Notes: a model not told the origin generated them from the letters alone. Positions 19,227 to 28,975 are shown, counted from the stretch's first letter. The stretch: 64,000 bases of DNA from Microbacterium sp. Yaish 1 (GCF_002245215.1 NZ_NPMR01000001.1:1116001-1180000), one strand, 5' to 3'. A program made the numbers and translations.

Positions 19227-19418
19227 ATGTCTGAGATCGAGCGCGAGCACGGCCCCGAGATTCCCGTGGCCGATGCCGAGGAGCAGAAGCAGCCGGCAAC
19301 GGTGGACGCCGCCGCGGAGCCCGACATCCCGGCGCCGACGACCGAGGCCGACGAGGCCGACGTCTGGGAGCAGAGCCACGAGGTGCCGCTCGACGACGAC
19401 GAGCCGAATTCGGTGTGA
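19227..19418 (+). CDS. Small acidic disordered protein
   Basis: 63 residues, strongly acidic (about 20 Asp/Glu), with Pro/Ala repeats and no hydrophobic segment. It ends VPLDDDEPNSV. A good ribosome site (AGAGGAG) precedes the ATG. Likely a soluble, unfolded protein. No family is recognised. Confidence 0.6.
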   Translation: MSEIEREHGPEIPVADAEEQKQPATVDAAAEPDIPAPTTEADEADVWEQSHEVPLDDDEPNSV

Positions 19419-19425
19419 GCCCGGC

Positions 19426-20127
19426 TCAGCCGGCGACGTAGCGGCGGAAGTCGTCGAGCGTCTGCTGCAGGTGGTGATCCATCGCCGCCCGCGCGGCATC
19501 CGGATCGCGTGTGCGCAGCGCGTCGACGATGCCCCGGTGCTCCGCGATCGCGTGCTCCTGGATCTCGGAGACCCGCGACGTCTGCGCCCGGCGCTCGGCG
19601 AGCACCTCGGTGAGGGGCGCGAGGAGCACGCCGAGGAACAGGTTGCCCGAGGCGCCGAGGATCACGGCGTGGAAGCGCAGGTCGGCGTCGACGAAGCGGT
19701 CGACGTCTGCCGCACTCGCGGCCGCGACCATCTCGTCGACGCACGCCGCGCACTCCGCCAGCGCGGCGTCGTCGATGAGCGGGGCGGCCAGGGCCGCGGC
19801 CTCGCACTCGATGACGCGACGCGTGGAGATGAGCTGCTCCGCCACCAGGGTGTCGTCGCCGTGCGCTGCCCGGAACCGGAGCGCGTCGGAGACCGACCGC
19901 CACTCCTCGACCGGCGCGACCCGTGACCCCACCCCCGAGACCACGCGGACGATGCCGCGAGCCGACAGGGTGCGCAGCGCCTCGCGCACGGTCACCCGGC
20001 TGACGTCGAACTCCGCGCCGATCTCGGCCTCGGTCGGCAGGGCGCCGCCCGGCACGAACCGACCGGCGATGATGCCGTCGAGCAGATCGTCGGCCACGGT
20101 GTTCACGAGCGACTTGCGGCGGCTCAT
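19426..20127 (-). CDS. FadR-subfamily GntR regulator
   Basis: 233 residues. The N-terminal winged helix is PGGALPTEAEIGAEFDVSRV followed by TVREALRTLSARGIV. The C-terminal all-helical FCD ligand domain carries the metal/ligand residues DLRFHAVIL, EHRGIVDAL and MDHHLQQTL (spaced Asp/His/His). FCD regulators sense small organic acids, which fits control of the acid-sugar operon. The gene starts inside the stop of the TetR gene (ATGA overlap), so it is probably made from the TetR transcript. The ATG at 20127 is chosen because the longer open frame upstream is the out-of-frame TetR gene. Confidence 0.85.
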   Translation of the reverse strand: MSRRKSLVNTVADDLLDGIIAGRFVPGGALPTEAEIGAEFDVSRVTVREALRTLSARGIVRVVSGVGSRVAPVEEWRSVSDALRFRAAHGDDTLVAEQLISTRRVIECEAAALAAPLIDDAALAECAACVDEMVAAASAADVDRFVDADLRFHAVILGASGNLFLGVLLAPLTEVLAERRAQTSRVSEIQEHAIAEHRGIVDALRTRDPDAARAAMDHHLQQTLDDFRRYVAG

Positions 20128-20732
20128 CGCCCCGCTCCACGGTGCTCGACGGCCGACCAGCCGTTCTCGAGCACGGCGAACCCGGCGTCGAGCGTCGCCT
20201 CGGGCTCCTCGCTCTCGTTGACCATCGTCTGGATCTGGAGCACGAACCTCGCGAACGCGCGCACGCGGGGGTCGGGCGTCTCCTCGCCGAGCTCGGCCGC
20301 CACCGCCTCGGCGAGGGCGTCCTCGTGCCGCAGCCACATGCGTGCGGCGTAGTCCCGCAGCGCGGGCGTGGCGTTGAGGAACTCCATGAACTGGCGGGCC
20401 ACGTCGTCGCCGTGCTCGGCCGCCCCCGACCGGATCTCCCGCTCGTAGTACGCGCGGATGGCCCCGGCGATCGAGGTCCCGGCGGGACGTTCACGCACCG
20501 CCGCGACGAGACGCTCGCGCTGCTCGTCGTCCTCGTCGAAGACCAGCGCCTCCTTCTGGCTGAAGTGCGCGAAGACGGTCGTCGGCGAGACATCGGCCGC
20601 ATCGGCGATCTCACGGATGCTGACGTCGTCGAACCCCCGCTCGAGGAACATCACCGTCGCGACATCCGAGATCCGTTTGCGCGTGGCCGCCTTCTTGCGC
20701 TCGCGGCGCCCTACCGGCGCGGTCTCGGTCAT
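20124..20732 (-). CDS. TetR-family repressor, divergent from MFS pump
   Basis: 202 residues. The N-terminal TetR helix-turn-helix reads TRKRISDVATVMFLERGFDD and then VSIREIADAADVSPTTVFAHFSQKEALVF. The C-terminal ligand domain is helical with no further signature. Divergent from the MFS pump across 70 bp carrying two nested dyads, the standard arrangement of a local efflux repressor. Unusually, the stop codon overlaps the start of the GntR gene, linking it to an apparently unrelated regulator. Confidence 0.87.
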   Translation of the reverse strand: MTETAPVGRRERKKAATRKRISDVATVMFLERGFDDVSIREIADAADVSPTTVFAHFSQKEALVFDEDDEQRERLVAAVRERPAGTSIAGAIRAYYEREIRSGAAEHGDDVARQFMEFLNATPALRDYAARMWLRHEDALAEAVAAELGEETPDPRVRAFARFVLQIQTMVNESEEPEATLDAGFAVLENGWSAVEHRGAGR

Positions 20733-20760
20733 GACGTCGATCTTAGGCCGCCTGCGCGAA

Positions 20761-20798
20761 AAACTGTATTGACACCAAACCTGGTATCGCTACAGTTT
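20761..20798 (+). promoter_or_regulatory. MFS pump promoter with nested operator dyads; leaderless
   Basis: TTGACA (20769-20774), a 16-base spacer, then TACAGT (20791-20796). The ATG at 20803 lies 6 bases after the -10, so the mRNA should start at or near the ATG. An outer dyad AAACTGTA/TACAGTTT (20761-20768, 20791-20798) covers the -10, and an inner dyad ACCAAACCTGGT (20774-20785) fills the spacer. Both are good TetR sites by position. Confidence 0.7.
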
Positions 20799-20802
20799 CG
20801 GT

Positions 20803-22122
20803 ATGACTTCAGTTATTTCGCGACTGCGCCTCGCCGGCATCGACCGCCGCTGGGTGATGCTGATCGTGCTCACCACTCTCACGACGGCGGGCATGACCGT
20901 CGTCCTGCCCGTTCTCCCTTTCGTCGTGCTGCGATACGTCTCGGGGGAAGGCGAGCTCGCGCTGTGGGTCGGCGCGCTCGAGGCCGTCAACGGGCTCTGC
21001 GCCTTCATCGCGGCACCCTTCCTCGGTCGCCTCTCCGATCGTTTCGGCCGCCGCCCGGTGATCATCGTCGCGTCGTTCGGGGCCGCTCTGAGCATGCTCC
21101 TGTTCGGCGTCGGAGGTGCCCTGTGGGTACTGCTGCTCGCCCGCGTCATCCAGGGGGCCACGGCCGGCGACCTGCCCGCGCTGTTCGCCTACCTCGCCGA
21201 CATCACTCCGCCCGAGAAGCGCGCCCAGCGATTCGGGCTGCTCGGCGCCCTCTCGGGCATCGGCACGATGGTGGGGCCCGCGCTCGGCGGCCTGCTCGCC
21301 GCGATCGACCTCGCTCTCCCGGTCTTCGTCACGGCCGGCATCTCGTTCCTCATCGCGACGCTCAGCGTCTTCCTCCTGCCCGAGAGCCTCGAGCGCACGA
21401 ACCGCATCCCCGCGATCGCCGCGTCGGATCTGAACCCGTTCGCCGTGTTCCGCCGCGCCTTCGTCCGCCCCGAGCTGCGCGCGCTGCTCATCGCGTTCGC
21501 CCTCCTCGCGCTTCCGTTCGGCTTCTTCGTCAACAACTTCAGCGTTCTCGCGCTCGACTCCATCGGCTGGGGCCCGACGGCGATCGGGCTGCTGATCGCC
21601 GTCGTCGGGGTGATCGACATCCTCGTCCAGGGCATCCTGCTCGGCTTCCTGCTGCCGCGGATGGGTGAACGCGGCGTCATCGTGGCCGGCATCACCGCTC
21701 AGACGGCGGGCCTCATCGCCCTGGCCGTCGTCGCAGCACTCGTCGCCCAGCCGTGGCTGTTCGTCCTGGGCGCGCTCGCGCTCGCTGCCGGACAGGGTGC
21801 GGCGCAGGCGACTCTCGACGGTGTCATGTCCAACGCGGTCGGCGCCGACGAGCAGGGCTGGCTGGGCGGAGTCACCCAGTCGCTCACCGCCGCGATGGGC
21901 ACGATCGCCCCGATCCTCGCCGGTGTCCTCTACGTCGGCGTCGCTCACGCGGCCCCGTACGCTCTCGGCGCCGCACTGATGGTCGTCGCCGCGGTGATCG
22001 TACGGCGCGCGCGGATCGTCGACGCTGCGGCGCGCTCCGCCTCATCCGGCGACGACCCGGCCGGCGTCGGGATCGCAGCCGCGCCCGCGTCTGCGCCTCG
22101 CGCTCAAGCGTCGAGACGCTGA
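20803..22122 (+). CDS. MFS efflux transporter (DHA1/TetA-like)
   Basis: 439 residues, about 12 membrane helices. The motif-A loop is FLGRLSDRFGRRPVII, and the second-half loop is GFLLPRMGERGV. The sequence resembles the TCR/Tet group of proton-driven drug exporters (ALWVGALEAVNGLCAFIAAP; ATAGDLPALFAYLADITPPE). It is likely to export a hydrophobic compound that induces the adjacent TetR. The C-terminal 35 residues are an Ala/Ser/Pro-rich tail. Confidence 0.85.
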   Translation: MTSVISRLRLAGIDRRWVMLIVLTTLTTAGMTVVLPVLPFVVLRYVSGEGELALWVGALEAVNGLCAFIAAPFLGRLSDRFGRRPVIIVASFGAALSMLLFGVGGALWVLLLARVIQGATAGDLPALFAYLADITPPEKRAQRFGLLGALSGIGTMVGPALGGLLAAIDLALPVFVTAGISFLIATLSVFLLPESLERTNRIPAIAASDLNPFAVFRRAFVRPELRALLIAFALLALPFGFFVNNFSVLALDSIGWGPTAIGLLIAVVGVIDILVQGILLGFLLPRMGERGVIVAGITAQTAGLIALAVVAALVAQPWLFVLGALALAAGQGAAQATLDGVMSNAVGADEQGWLGGVTQSLTAAMGTIAPILAGVLYVGVAHAAPYALGAALMVVAAVIVRRARIVDAAARSASSGDDPAGVGIAAAPASAPRAQASRR

Positions 22123-22391
22123 CCTGAGTTCGAACGCGTGATCGCGTCGGTGCCGCTCTCGCCTGCTGACACGCGGCGACCGTTCGCCACCGTCACCGCG
22201 ACGAAGGCGGTCAGCAGCACGATCACCACGAGGCCGGCGAACGCGAGCACCCGCAGCTCACGGAGGTGCCACCCCGTGACGAGCTGCGCGAGGACGAGGG
22301 CTGCCACCACGACGATCAGGCCGATGCCGACCGCGACGCGGATGCGGCGGACGCGCCGCACCCGGCTGCTCACTGCGCCATGCAGGGACAT
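22104..22391 (-). CDS. Small two-helix membrane protein
   Basis: 95 residues from the ATG at 22391 (GAGAGA upstream). The N-terminus is basic, with two membrane helices (RVAVGIGLIVVVAALVLAQL and LAFAGLVVIVLLTAFVAVTV), and the tail is short and polar. Function unknown. Its 3' end overlaps that of the convergent MFS gene by 19 bases. Confidence 0.6.
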   Translation of the reverse strand: MSLHGAVSSRVRRVRRIRVAVGIGLIVVVAALVLAQLVTGWHLRELRVLAFAGLVVIVLLTAFVAVTVANGRRVSAGESGTDAITRSNSGQRLDA

Positions 22392-22553
22392 GTCTCTCTC
22401 CGCGAGCGGGTTTCTCGGGTGCCCCGCTCCACCGGTCACTATCGGTCGCGTCGCTGCGAATGTGCGTCCCGGCGTCGAAACCGAGCATTACGCCTCTCCC
22501 CCGCGCGCGTCCAGCCCTTTTGCTCGGAGATTCGGAACCGACAGTGTGGGACC

Positions 22554-23798
22554 GTGCGATTGACAGACGAGCTCGGCGCCTGGGCGGCGCGACAGCGGTG
22601 GTATGCCGGCAAGAGCCACCGACCGCGATTCCGCATCCTCGACGCGCAACCGGCCCCCGGTGCGGCGACGCGCTACCTCCTGATGGACGACGCCGGCGCG
22701 CTGCCGACGCTCTACAACGTGCCGCTCGCGCGGGTCTCGGCGCCCGCCGACGGCGACGACGTGGTCGCCCGCGACGGAGACGACTACCTCGTCGACGCGA
22801 CGCGGAACAGCGGATTCACCGTCGGTACGCTGGCCGAGATGGGCGTCGACGTGACGCGCGTCACCGGATCCCGCGTGCTGACCGGCGAGCAGTCGAACAC
22901 CTCGATCGTCTACGACGTCGACGGTGAGCCGACGATCATCCTGAAGCTCTTCCGCACGCTCCATCACGGCGAGAACCCCGACGTGACCGTGCAGCGCGTG
23001 CTGAGCGAGGCCGGCTCGCCGTTCGTTCCGCGGTTCTTCGGCAGCCTCGATGCCGAATGGCCCGATATCGGACGCGACTCGGGCGCGGCCCGCGGCACCC
23101 TCGGCTTCGCGCAGGAGTTCCTCCGCGGCGTCCGCGACGGGTGGGCCGTGGCCCTCGAGGCGGCTCGTGAGAACCGCGACTTCACCGACGCCGCCCGCGA
23201 TCTCGGCATCGCCGTCGCCGGTGTGCACGGTGCGCTCGGCGCCGCCCTCGACACGACGGAGGCAGCGGCCGAGCAGGTCCGGGCGACGGGGGCGGCGTGG
23301 CGCCGCCGGCTGTCGATCGCGGCGAACGAGGTGCCCGCCGTGGCCGACCGCGTCGCGGCCATCGGGTCCGTGTACGACGCGGCGCTGGCGCGCCCGTGGC
23401 CGCACCTCCAGCGCATCCACGGCGACCTGCACCTCGGTCAGGTGCTCGCCGTGCCCGCCGGAGGATGGCGCATCGTCGACTTCGAGGGCGAGCCGCTGCG
23501 GCCGATGGCCGAGCGCGCCATCCCCGACCTTCCGCCGCGCGACGTCGCCGGGATGCTGCGTTCGTTCGACTACGCCGGCGCGGTGGGCGACGGCCCCGAC
23601 CCGAGGGGATGGGCATCGGCATGCCGCGACGCCTTCGTCGCGTCGTATGCCACCGCCCCCGGCGCGATCGAGCTCGACCCGGTGCTGCTGCGGGCGCTCG
23701 TGCTCGACAAGGCCGTGTACGAGTCCATCTACGAAGCCCGCAATCGCCCGGACTGGCTGCCCGTGCCTCTCGCCGGCATCGACGCCGCCCTGGCCTGA
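22554..23798 (+). CDS. Maltokinase (Mak/Pep2-like)
   Basis: 414 residues. It phosphorylates maltose to maltose 1-phosphate in the TreS-Mak-GlgE route. N-terminal cap: ELGAWAARQRWYAGKSHRP. The kinase core has the glycine loop RVLTGEQSNTSIVY and ATP lysine in PTIILKLFRTL. The catalytic loop is RIHGDLHLGQVLAV, followed by WRIVDFEGEPLRP (the DFE metal motif). The GTG at 22554 places the cap at the N-terminus; the open frame upstream is not like the family. Convergent with the TreS-like gene. No GlgE is in the window. Confidence 0.9.
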   Translation: MRLTDELGAWAARQRWYAGKSHRPRFRILDAQPAPGAATRYLLMDDAGALPTLYNVPLARVSAPADGDDVVARDGDDYLVDATRNSGFTVGTLAEMGVDVTRVTGSRVLTGEQSNTSIVYDVDGEPTIILKLFRTLHHGENPDVTVQRVLSEAGSPFVPRFFGSLDAEWPDIGRDSGAARGTLGFAQEFLRGVRDGWAVALEAARENRDFTDAARDLGIAVAGVHGALGAALDTTEAAAEQVRATGAAWRRRLSIAANEVPAVADRVAAIGSVYDAALARPWPHLQRIHGDLHLGQVLAVPAGGWRIVDFEGEPLRPMAERAIPDLPPRDVAGMLRSFDYAGAVGDGPDPRGWASACRDAFVASYATAPGAIELDPVLLRALVLDKAVYESIYEARNRPDWLPVPLAGIDAALA

Positions 23799-23847
23799 AC
23801 CCGGCCGGTGCCCCGGTGCCCGGCGCCCAGTGCCGAGCGCCCGCTGC

Positions 23848-23934
23848 CGATACATTCGTCGGGCCGGCGGTGCCTGTGTCTACCGGACGCCCCGCCGAGG
23901 CGTCACCAGCACCACCGGTCCGACGGATGTATCG
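23848..23934. terminator. Long hairpin between convergent maltokinase and TreS-like genes
   Basis: 26-bp arms (23848-23873 and 23909-23934) with three mismatches, two of which become G-U pairs in the plus-strand RNA. The loop is 35 bases. It ends 6 bases before the TreS-like stop codon and lies 50 bases after the maltokinase stop, so it can serve as a two-way terminator. The stem is much longer than the other terminators here. Confidence 0.65.
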
Positions 23935-23939
23935 CGGAC

Positions 23940-26237
23940 TCAGTCCTCGAGGGGCTCGGGCGCCCGCAGCACCAGGAACTTCGCGCCGTAGCCGGGCAGC
24001 GAGACGCTGAAGCTCTGCAGGTCGTCGACGCGCCCGATCGTCTCGCCCGACGCGGCGTCGTAGACCTCGCTGCGAGGCACGAGCTGCTCGGAGCGAACGG
24101 TGCCCTCCGTCGGCTCCGGCGAGAAGTTCAGCACGGTCACCTGCATCGCGGCGTCCGCGTGGGGATCGCCCTCGTCGAGCCGGTGCACGAGCACGAGCAT
24201 CCCGGCGTGCGCGACCTCGGGGATGTCGACCTGCGAGGCCGTCGCGATGCCGTGCTCGCGGCGCAGATCGAGGATGCCCGACAGCCGCGAGGCGAACGAC
24301 TCCGGGTCGTCGAGCTGCGCGGGCAGAGCGCCGTAGAGGGCTCGGCCCCGCGGCATCCCCGAAGCCGAGCGCGTGGCGGTCGGGTCGGCGTCGAGCAGGT
24401 CGTGCGCGCCCCGTTCGATCCAGCGGGTGTCTCCCGCACCCAGCAGGTCGGCGACCTCGTCGGCGGGAACCGTCAGCATGCCGACGAGATCCCAGCCCGA
24501 CAGGGCGAAGACCCCGGGCTGCCAGGCGTTGTAGGCGCACAGCAGCAGGTGGGCGTCACGGATGCCGGGGACGTCGGCGTCGGTGATGTCGTCGAGGCGC
24601 GCGATGCCGCGGGATGCCGCGATGAGCGACGTCGTCGTGCACGCGATGCCGTTCTGCGTGAAGACGCGGTTGTAGTCGGCCGTTCCCGTGAGGTGCTCGG
24701 TCAGGTCGGCGCGGATCTCCTCCGCGAGCTCGCTGCCGGTGATGTCGCGCCCGCGGAAGCGGTACTCGTCGTCGCCGTGCCGTGTCGCCCAGTGCACGAG
24801 CTCGTAGGTGAGCTCGTCGTGGTTCTGCATCCCGTGCACGAGCTGCACGGGCGCGACGCCGAGCTCGAGGGATGAGGTGAGCGCGAGACGGAGGAACTCC
24901 GTCTGACCGGTCGCCAGGGCGTGGTGATAGCCCGGGCGTCCGATGAAGTCGTACGAGAGGTCGGCTCCCACCGCCCCCGTGTCGCGGATGTCCTCGATCG
25001 TGAGGTTCAGCTCCTGGAAGGTGAATCCGCCGACCTTGCGCACCATGCCCGCGATGATGTGGTTCGCGGCGTGCGAGAGGGGGTGCCCCTCCGACCAGGC
25101 GGGAAGGCCCTCCGCGCTCTTCTCGACGCCGAGGAAGCCGTTGGCGTCGAGGCGCAGCGCGCTGGTGCCGAGTTCGCCGAGCGAGTGCAGCGCGTCTCCG
25201 ATCACCAGGCGCATGCCCGCGAACGTCGGGTCGAGCCAGTTGATCGACGGCTGACCCTGCTTGAAGTAGTGCAGGTAGACCCAGCGCCGCGTCGCACCGT
25301 CGGGACCGATGACGGGCGCGGTAGCGCTCCAGTTCGTCTCCTTCACCCCCGGGGTGTAGAAGATGACGCGCTGCATGGCCCCGATGATGTAACCGCGCTC
25401 GGCGAGCTCGTGCTCGTTCGCGGGGTCGAGGTTGACGCTGTCGTATCCCTCGGGGACGTCCGGCAGCAGGTGCCAGTCCTCCGGCGGGATCTCGACCATG
25501 TGGTAGATCCCCGGGTAGTCCTTGAAGCCCATCTCGGCCAGGCGGAAATCCGCCCCCTTGCCCGTGTGGCCGGGAACGATGTCGTCGATCACGCTGCCGC
25601 CGTGCGCATCGGCGACGTCGCAGAGGGTCCGGAACTCCTCCTCGGTGCCGAAGGCCGGGTCGATCGACGTGCTGATGCGGTCGAAGTGACCGTCGACGCT
25701 GGGCGTCTCGCGCCAGTCGGTGATGCCGCCCGCGCGCTTGACCGGTCCGGTGTGGATCGCGGTGATGCCGATCCGCTCGAACACCGACCACAGGGCGTCG
25801 TCGCCGAGGGCGGCGAGGAAGGACTGCCCGGGCCGGGTGATGAGCGAGATCGGGTACGCCGTGAACCACACGTCAGTCGTCGAGATCGCGCGCCGTGCGT
25901 CGGGGCGGGCGTACGGATTCCGCCACATGGCGGGCTGTCCCGACAGCTGACGCGCCAGCACGTCGGCATCCTTGAGCATCGACTGCCGCACGAGCCACTC
26001 GACGTACGAGGGGTTGCTGCCGTTCGCCGTCCGCGGGTCGGTCATGTTGCGGCGCACGCTGCCGCCGCGGAACTGGTCGCGCGGACGCAGTCGCCGCGGA
26101 CGGGCCGGGTAGCGCTGCTCGTCGTAACTGATCTCGGGCACCTCGAGATCAGTGTCTTCGCCGTCGGTGCCCGCCGCCCCCGGGAGGGTGATCGGGGCGG
26201 TGTACAGGTCCTCCGGCTGTTCGTCGTCGCGCGCCAT
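23940..26237 (-). CDS. GH13 alpha-amylase-family enzyme, TreS-like (putative trehalose synthase)
   Basis: 765 residues. The GH13 (beta/alpha)8 core starts at about 100. Conserved regions: [12 protein letters not shown]; the nucleophile region [13 protein letters not shown] (Asp after R-L); the acid/base in [11 protein letters not shown]; and the transition-state His-Asp in [15 protein letters not shown]. The C-terminal beta domain starts at about 680. It lacks the N-terminal sequence typical of classical TreS, has a 60-residue polar N-extension, and seems to belong to a divergent GH13 branch. The adjacent maltokinase argues for maltose/trehalose interconversion, but this is inference. Confidence 0.72.
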   Translation of the reverse strand: MARDDEQPEDLYTAPITLPGAAGTDGEDTDLEVPEISYDEQRYPARPRRLRPRDQFRGGSVRRNMTDPRTANGSNPSYVEWLVRQSMLKDADVLARQLSGQPAMWRNPYARPDARRAISTTDVWFTAYPISLITRPGQSFLAALGDDALWSVFERIGITAIHTGPVKRAGGITDWRETPSVDGHFDRISTSIDPAFGTEEEFRTLCDVADAHGGSVIDDIVPGHTGKGADFRLAEMGFKDYPGIYHMVEIPPEDWHLLPDVPEGYDSVNLDPANEHELAERGYIIGAMQRVIFYTPGVKETNWSATAPVIGPDGATRRWVYLHYFKQGQPSINWLDPTFAGMRLVIGDALHSLGELGTSALRLDANGFLGVEKSAEGLPAWSEGHPLSHAANHIIAGMVRKVGGFTFQELNLTIEDIRDTGAVGADLSYDFIGRPGYHHALATGQTEFLRLALTSSLELGVAPVQLVHGMQNHDELTYELVHWATRHGDDEYRFRGRDITGSELAEEIRADLTEHLTGTADYNRVFTQNGIACTTTSLIAASRGIARLDDITDADVPGIRDAHLLLCAYNAWQPGVFALSGWDLVGMLTVPADEVADLLGAGDTRWIERGAHDLLDADPTATRSASGMPRGRALYGALPAQLDDPESFASRLSGILDLRREHGIATASQVDIPEVAHAGMLVLVHRLDEGDPHADAAMQVTVLNFSPEPTEGTVRSEQLVPRSEVYDAASGETIGRVDDLQSFSVSLPGYGAKFLVLRAPEPLED

Positions 26238-26334
26238 GCCTCAACGCTAGGGGCGGCGCGGATCCGGCGGAAAGGGCTGGTGCCCGAGCGGGCGAAGCAT
26301 TATGGGATGCCGCGATCCGGACACCGCGCTCGCA

Positions 26335-28902
26335 TCATTCCCGTTCCGCGACGAGGCCGCGGCGTTTGAGCCCGAGGTAGAGGACCTCGATCACGCTTCC
26401 GCCGACCGCCACGACGACGAGCGTCACGACGAACATGCTCCCGCCCGGGAGGGACAGGGCGAAGAAGGTCCGCGCGAACGGCACGAGGAACACCAGTGCC
26501 GTGAGAGCGAGCATCGAGGCCACGACGAGCGCCCGCCAGCGATCGAGCGGCCGGGCGAGCACCGTCAGCACCCACAGCGACAACAGCAGGATCGTCAGGG
26601 TCGCCGCCGTCCGCGCCGTCGCCAGCCGGTCGCCCGAGGCGAGCCCCAGGTCGGGACCGGACATCGCGATCGTGTACACGGTGAGGATGGCCGCCGTGAT
26701 GGTGATCCCCGCGGGGATCGAGAACATCAGCACCCGGCGGAGGAATCCGGGGCGATAGCGTCGCCGGTTCGGCATGAGCGCGAGGAAGAACGCCGGAATC
26801 CCGATCGTCAGCGCGCTGACCACGGACAGCTGCCGCGGCAGGAACGGGTACTGGAGCAGGAGGATGCCCACGACGAGCGAGATGGTGACCGCCTGTGCGG
26901 TCTTGGTGAGGAACAGGTTGGCGACCCGCTCGACGTTGGCGATCACACGCCGCCCTTCGGCGACCACCCCGGGCAGACGCGAGAAGCGCCCGTCGAGCAG
27001 CACGAGCCGCGAGACCGCGCGCGTGGCGGCGGCACCCGATCCCATCGCGATGCCGATGTCGGCGTGCTTCAGCGCCAGTGCGTCGTTGACCCCGTCCCCG
27101 GTCATGGCGACGACATGGCCGCGCCTCTGCAGCGCGAGCACGATGCTCTTCTTCTGCTCGGGAGTGACGCGGCCGAGGACGTGCTCGCGCTCCAACACCT
27201 CGCCGAGTTCGTCGATGTCCTGCGGCAGCGCGCGAGCGTCGTAGCCGCGGGCCGCGTTCGCGAAACCGACGTCTCGTGCCACCGCGGCGACCGTTCGCGG
27301 GTTGTCGCCCGAGATGATCCGCAGCCCGACGCCCTGCTCGCGGAAGTACGCCAGCGTCTCCGCGGCATCCGGTCGCACCCGCTCCCGGAACGTCAGCAGC
27401 GACACGGCTCGCAGCGAGTCGGCGAGCCGGTCGCCGGTGATCGGATCCGCTGTGTGAGCGAGCACCAGGACCCGCAGCCCGCGGTCCGACAGCTCGGCCG
27501 CTCGGGCGACCTCCGCGGCGTGCGCCTGCGAACCGTGCAGCACGATCTCCGGGGCGCCCAGGACCCACCATCCCGCCTCGGGATCGCGCGGGTCCGCCGT
27601 GCTCCCGGGCGCGGGGGCGCGGAACATCACGGCGCTCCACTTGCGCCCGCTGGTGAACGGCACCGTCTCGATCCGATCGGTGCGGGGCGGTTGCGCGAAC
27701 GTCGACGCGAGCGACGCGGCCGTCGCGTTGGCGTTCTCGTCGGCGCCGAGCCACGCCAGCACCCGCTGCGATCCGGCGACGTGCGTGACCGGGATCTCCT
27801 CGTCGAAAGCCAGCACCCCCTCGGTGAGGGTTCCGGTCTTGTCGAGGCAGACGACGTCCACGCGGGCGAGGCCTTCGACGGCCGGCAGCTCCTGGATGAG
27901 CACCTTGCGCCGGGCGAGCGTCACCGCCGCGAGCGCGAACGAGATGCTCGTCAGCAGCACGAGTCCCTCGGGGATCATGGCGACGATGGCGGCGACCGCG
28001 GCGACGAGGGCCTCTCGCCACAGGTCGTTGGTGAAAGCGTGGCGCCAGCCGCCCCCCGCCTGCATCTGGCTGTTGACCACGAGCAGGATGATCGGGATGA
28101 GAGCCCACGTCACGCAGAGAACGATGCGGTTGATCGCGCCGCGGATCTCGGAGCTGACGAGCGAGAAGCGCTTCGCCTCCGCGGTGATCCGCGACGCGAA
28201 CGATTCCGCGCCCACCCGGTCGACCCGCGCGGTCCCCGATCCGGCCACGACCGCCGAACCGGAGAGCGCGTGGTCGCCGGGCATCTTGTCGATCGGATCG
28301 GACTCACCGGTCAGCAGGGACTCGTCGATCTCGAGCCCGTCCGCCGACAGGACGACGGCGTCGGCCGGCACCTGGTCTCCCGTGCGCAGAACCAGCACGT
28401 CGTCGTACACGACGTCGGCCACCTCGATCTCGGCGACACGACCCTCGCGGAGCACGCGCGCGTGCGGGGCGTTGAGCACTGCGAGCCGGTCCAGCGTGCG
28501 TTTGGCCCGGTACTCCTGGATGACGCCGATCGCGATGTTCGCGACCACGATCACGCCGAAGAGCGCGTCGGGCCATTTCCCGACGGCGAGGACGACCGCG
28601 AGACAGATGCCGAGCACGACATTGAACAGCGTGAAGACGTTCGCTCGCAGGATCTGACCGATCGTCCGGCTCGAGTGATCGGGCGACGAGTTGTCGAGTC
28701 CGGCATCCCGTCGCTCGGCGACCTGCGCCGCGTCGAGGCCGGTCCGCGCGAGCGAGGCGCCGTTGATCGGAGCGAGGTTCGCCCGTGCGACGGCCATCGC
28801 CTCGAGGTGATGGGCCTGACGGACATCGGCCCGGGTGGGCTTCGCCGCGGCGGCTGATTCCGCTTCGTCGCGTGGGCGCCCGTCGCTCACGTGCTTGGCC
28901 AT
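26335..28902 (-). CDS. P-type cation ATPase, CtpE-like
   Basis: 855 residues, full-length P-type pump. Phosphorylation motif CLDKTGTLTEG. The actuator loop is DESLLTGESDPIDK, and the hinge is MTGDGVNDALALKHADIGIAMGSG. The membrane helix 4 motif is AMIPEGLVLLTSISFALAAV, continuing to ELPAVEGLARVDVV, which is close to mycobacterial CtpE, a Ca2+ importer. About ten membrane helices; no N-terminal metal-binding domain. The start ATG follows AAAGGA. Cation specificity is inferred from similarity to CtpE only. Confidence 0.88.
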   Translation of the reverse strand: MAKHVSDGRPRDEAESAAAAKPTRADVRQAHHLEAMAVARANLAPINGASLARTGLDAAQVAERRDAGLDNSSPDHSSRTIGQILRANVFTLFNVVLGICLAVVLAVGKWPDALFGVIVVANIAIGVIQEYRAKRTLDRLAVLNAPHARVLREGRVAEIEVADVVYDDVLVLRTGDQVPADAVVLSADGLEIDESLLTGESDPIDKMPGDHALSGSAVVAGSGTARVDRVGAESFASRITAEAKRFSLVSSEIRGAINRIVLCVTWALIPIILLVVNSQMQAGGGWRHAFTNDLWREALVAAVAAIVAMIPEGLVLLTSISFALAAVTLARRKVLIQELPAVEGLARVDVVCLDKTGTLTEGVLAFDEEIPVTHVAGSQRVLAWLGADENANATAASLASTFAQPPRTDRIETVPFTSGRKWSAVMFRAPAPGSTADPRDPEAGWWVLGAPEIVLHGSQAHAAEVARAAELSDRGLRVLVLAHTADPITGDRLADSLRAVSLLTFRERVRPDAAETLAYFREQGVGLRIISGDNPRTVAAVARDVGFANAARGYDARALPQDIDELGEVLEREHVLGRVTPEQKKSIVLALQRRGHVVAMTGDGVNDALALKHADIGIAMGSGAAATRAVSRLVLLDGRFSRLPGVVAEGRRVIANVERVANLFLTKTAQAVTISLVVGILLLQYPFLPRQLSVVSALTIGIPAFFLALMPNRRRYRPGFLRRVLMFSIPAGITITAAILTVYTIAMSGPDLGLASGDRLATARTAATLTILLLSLWVLTVLARPLDRWRALVVASMLALTALVFLVPFARTFFALSLPGGSMFVVTLVVVAVGGSVIEVLYLGLKRRGLVAERE

Positions 28903-28975
28903 CCCCAGGTCCTTTCCGCTGTGCCGCCCCCTCCGGCGACGCGTGAAACCGACGCTCCCAGCCTGCGGTATGCGC

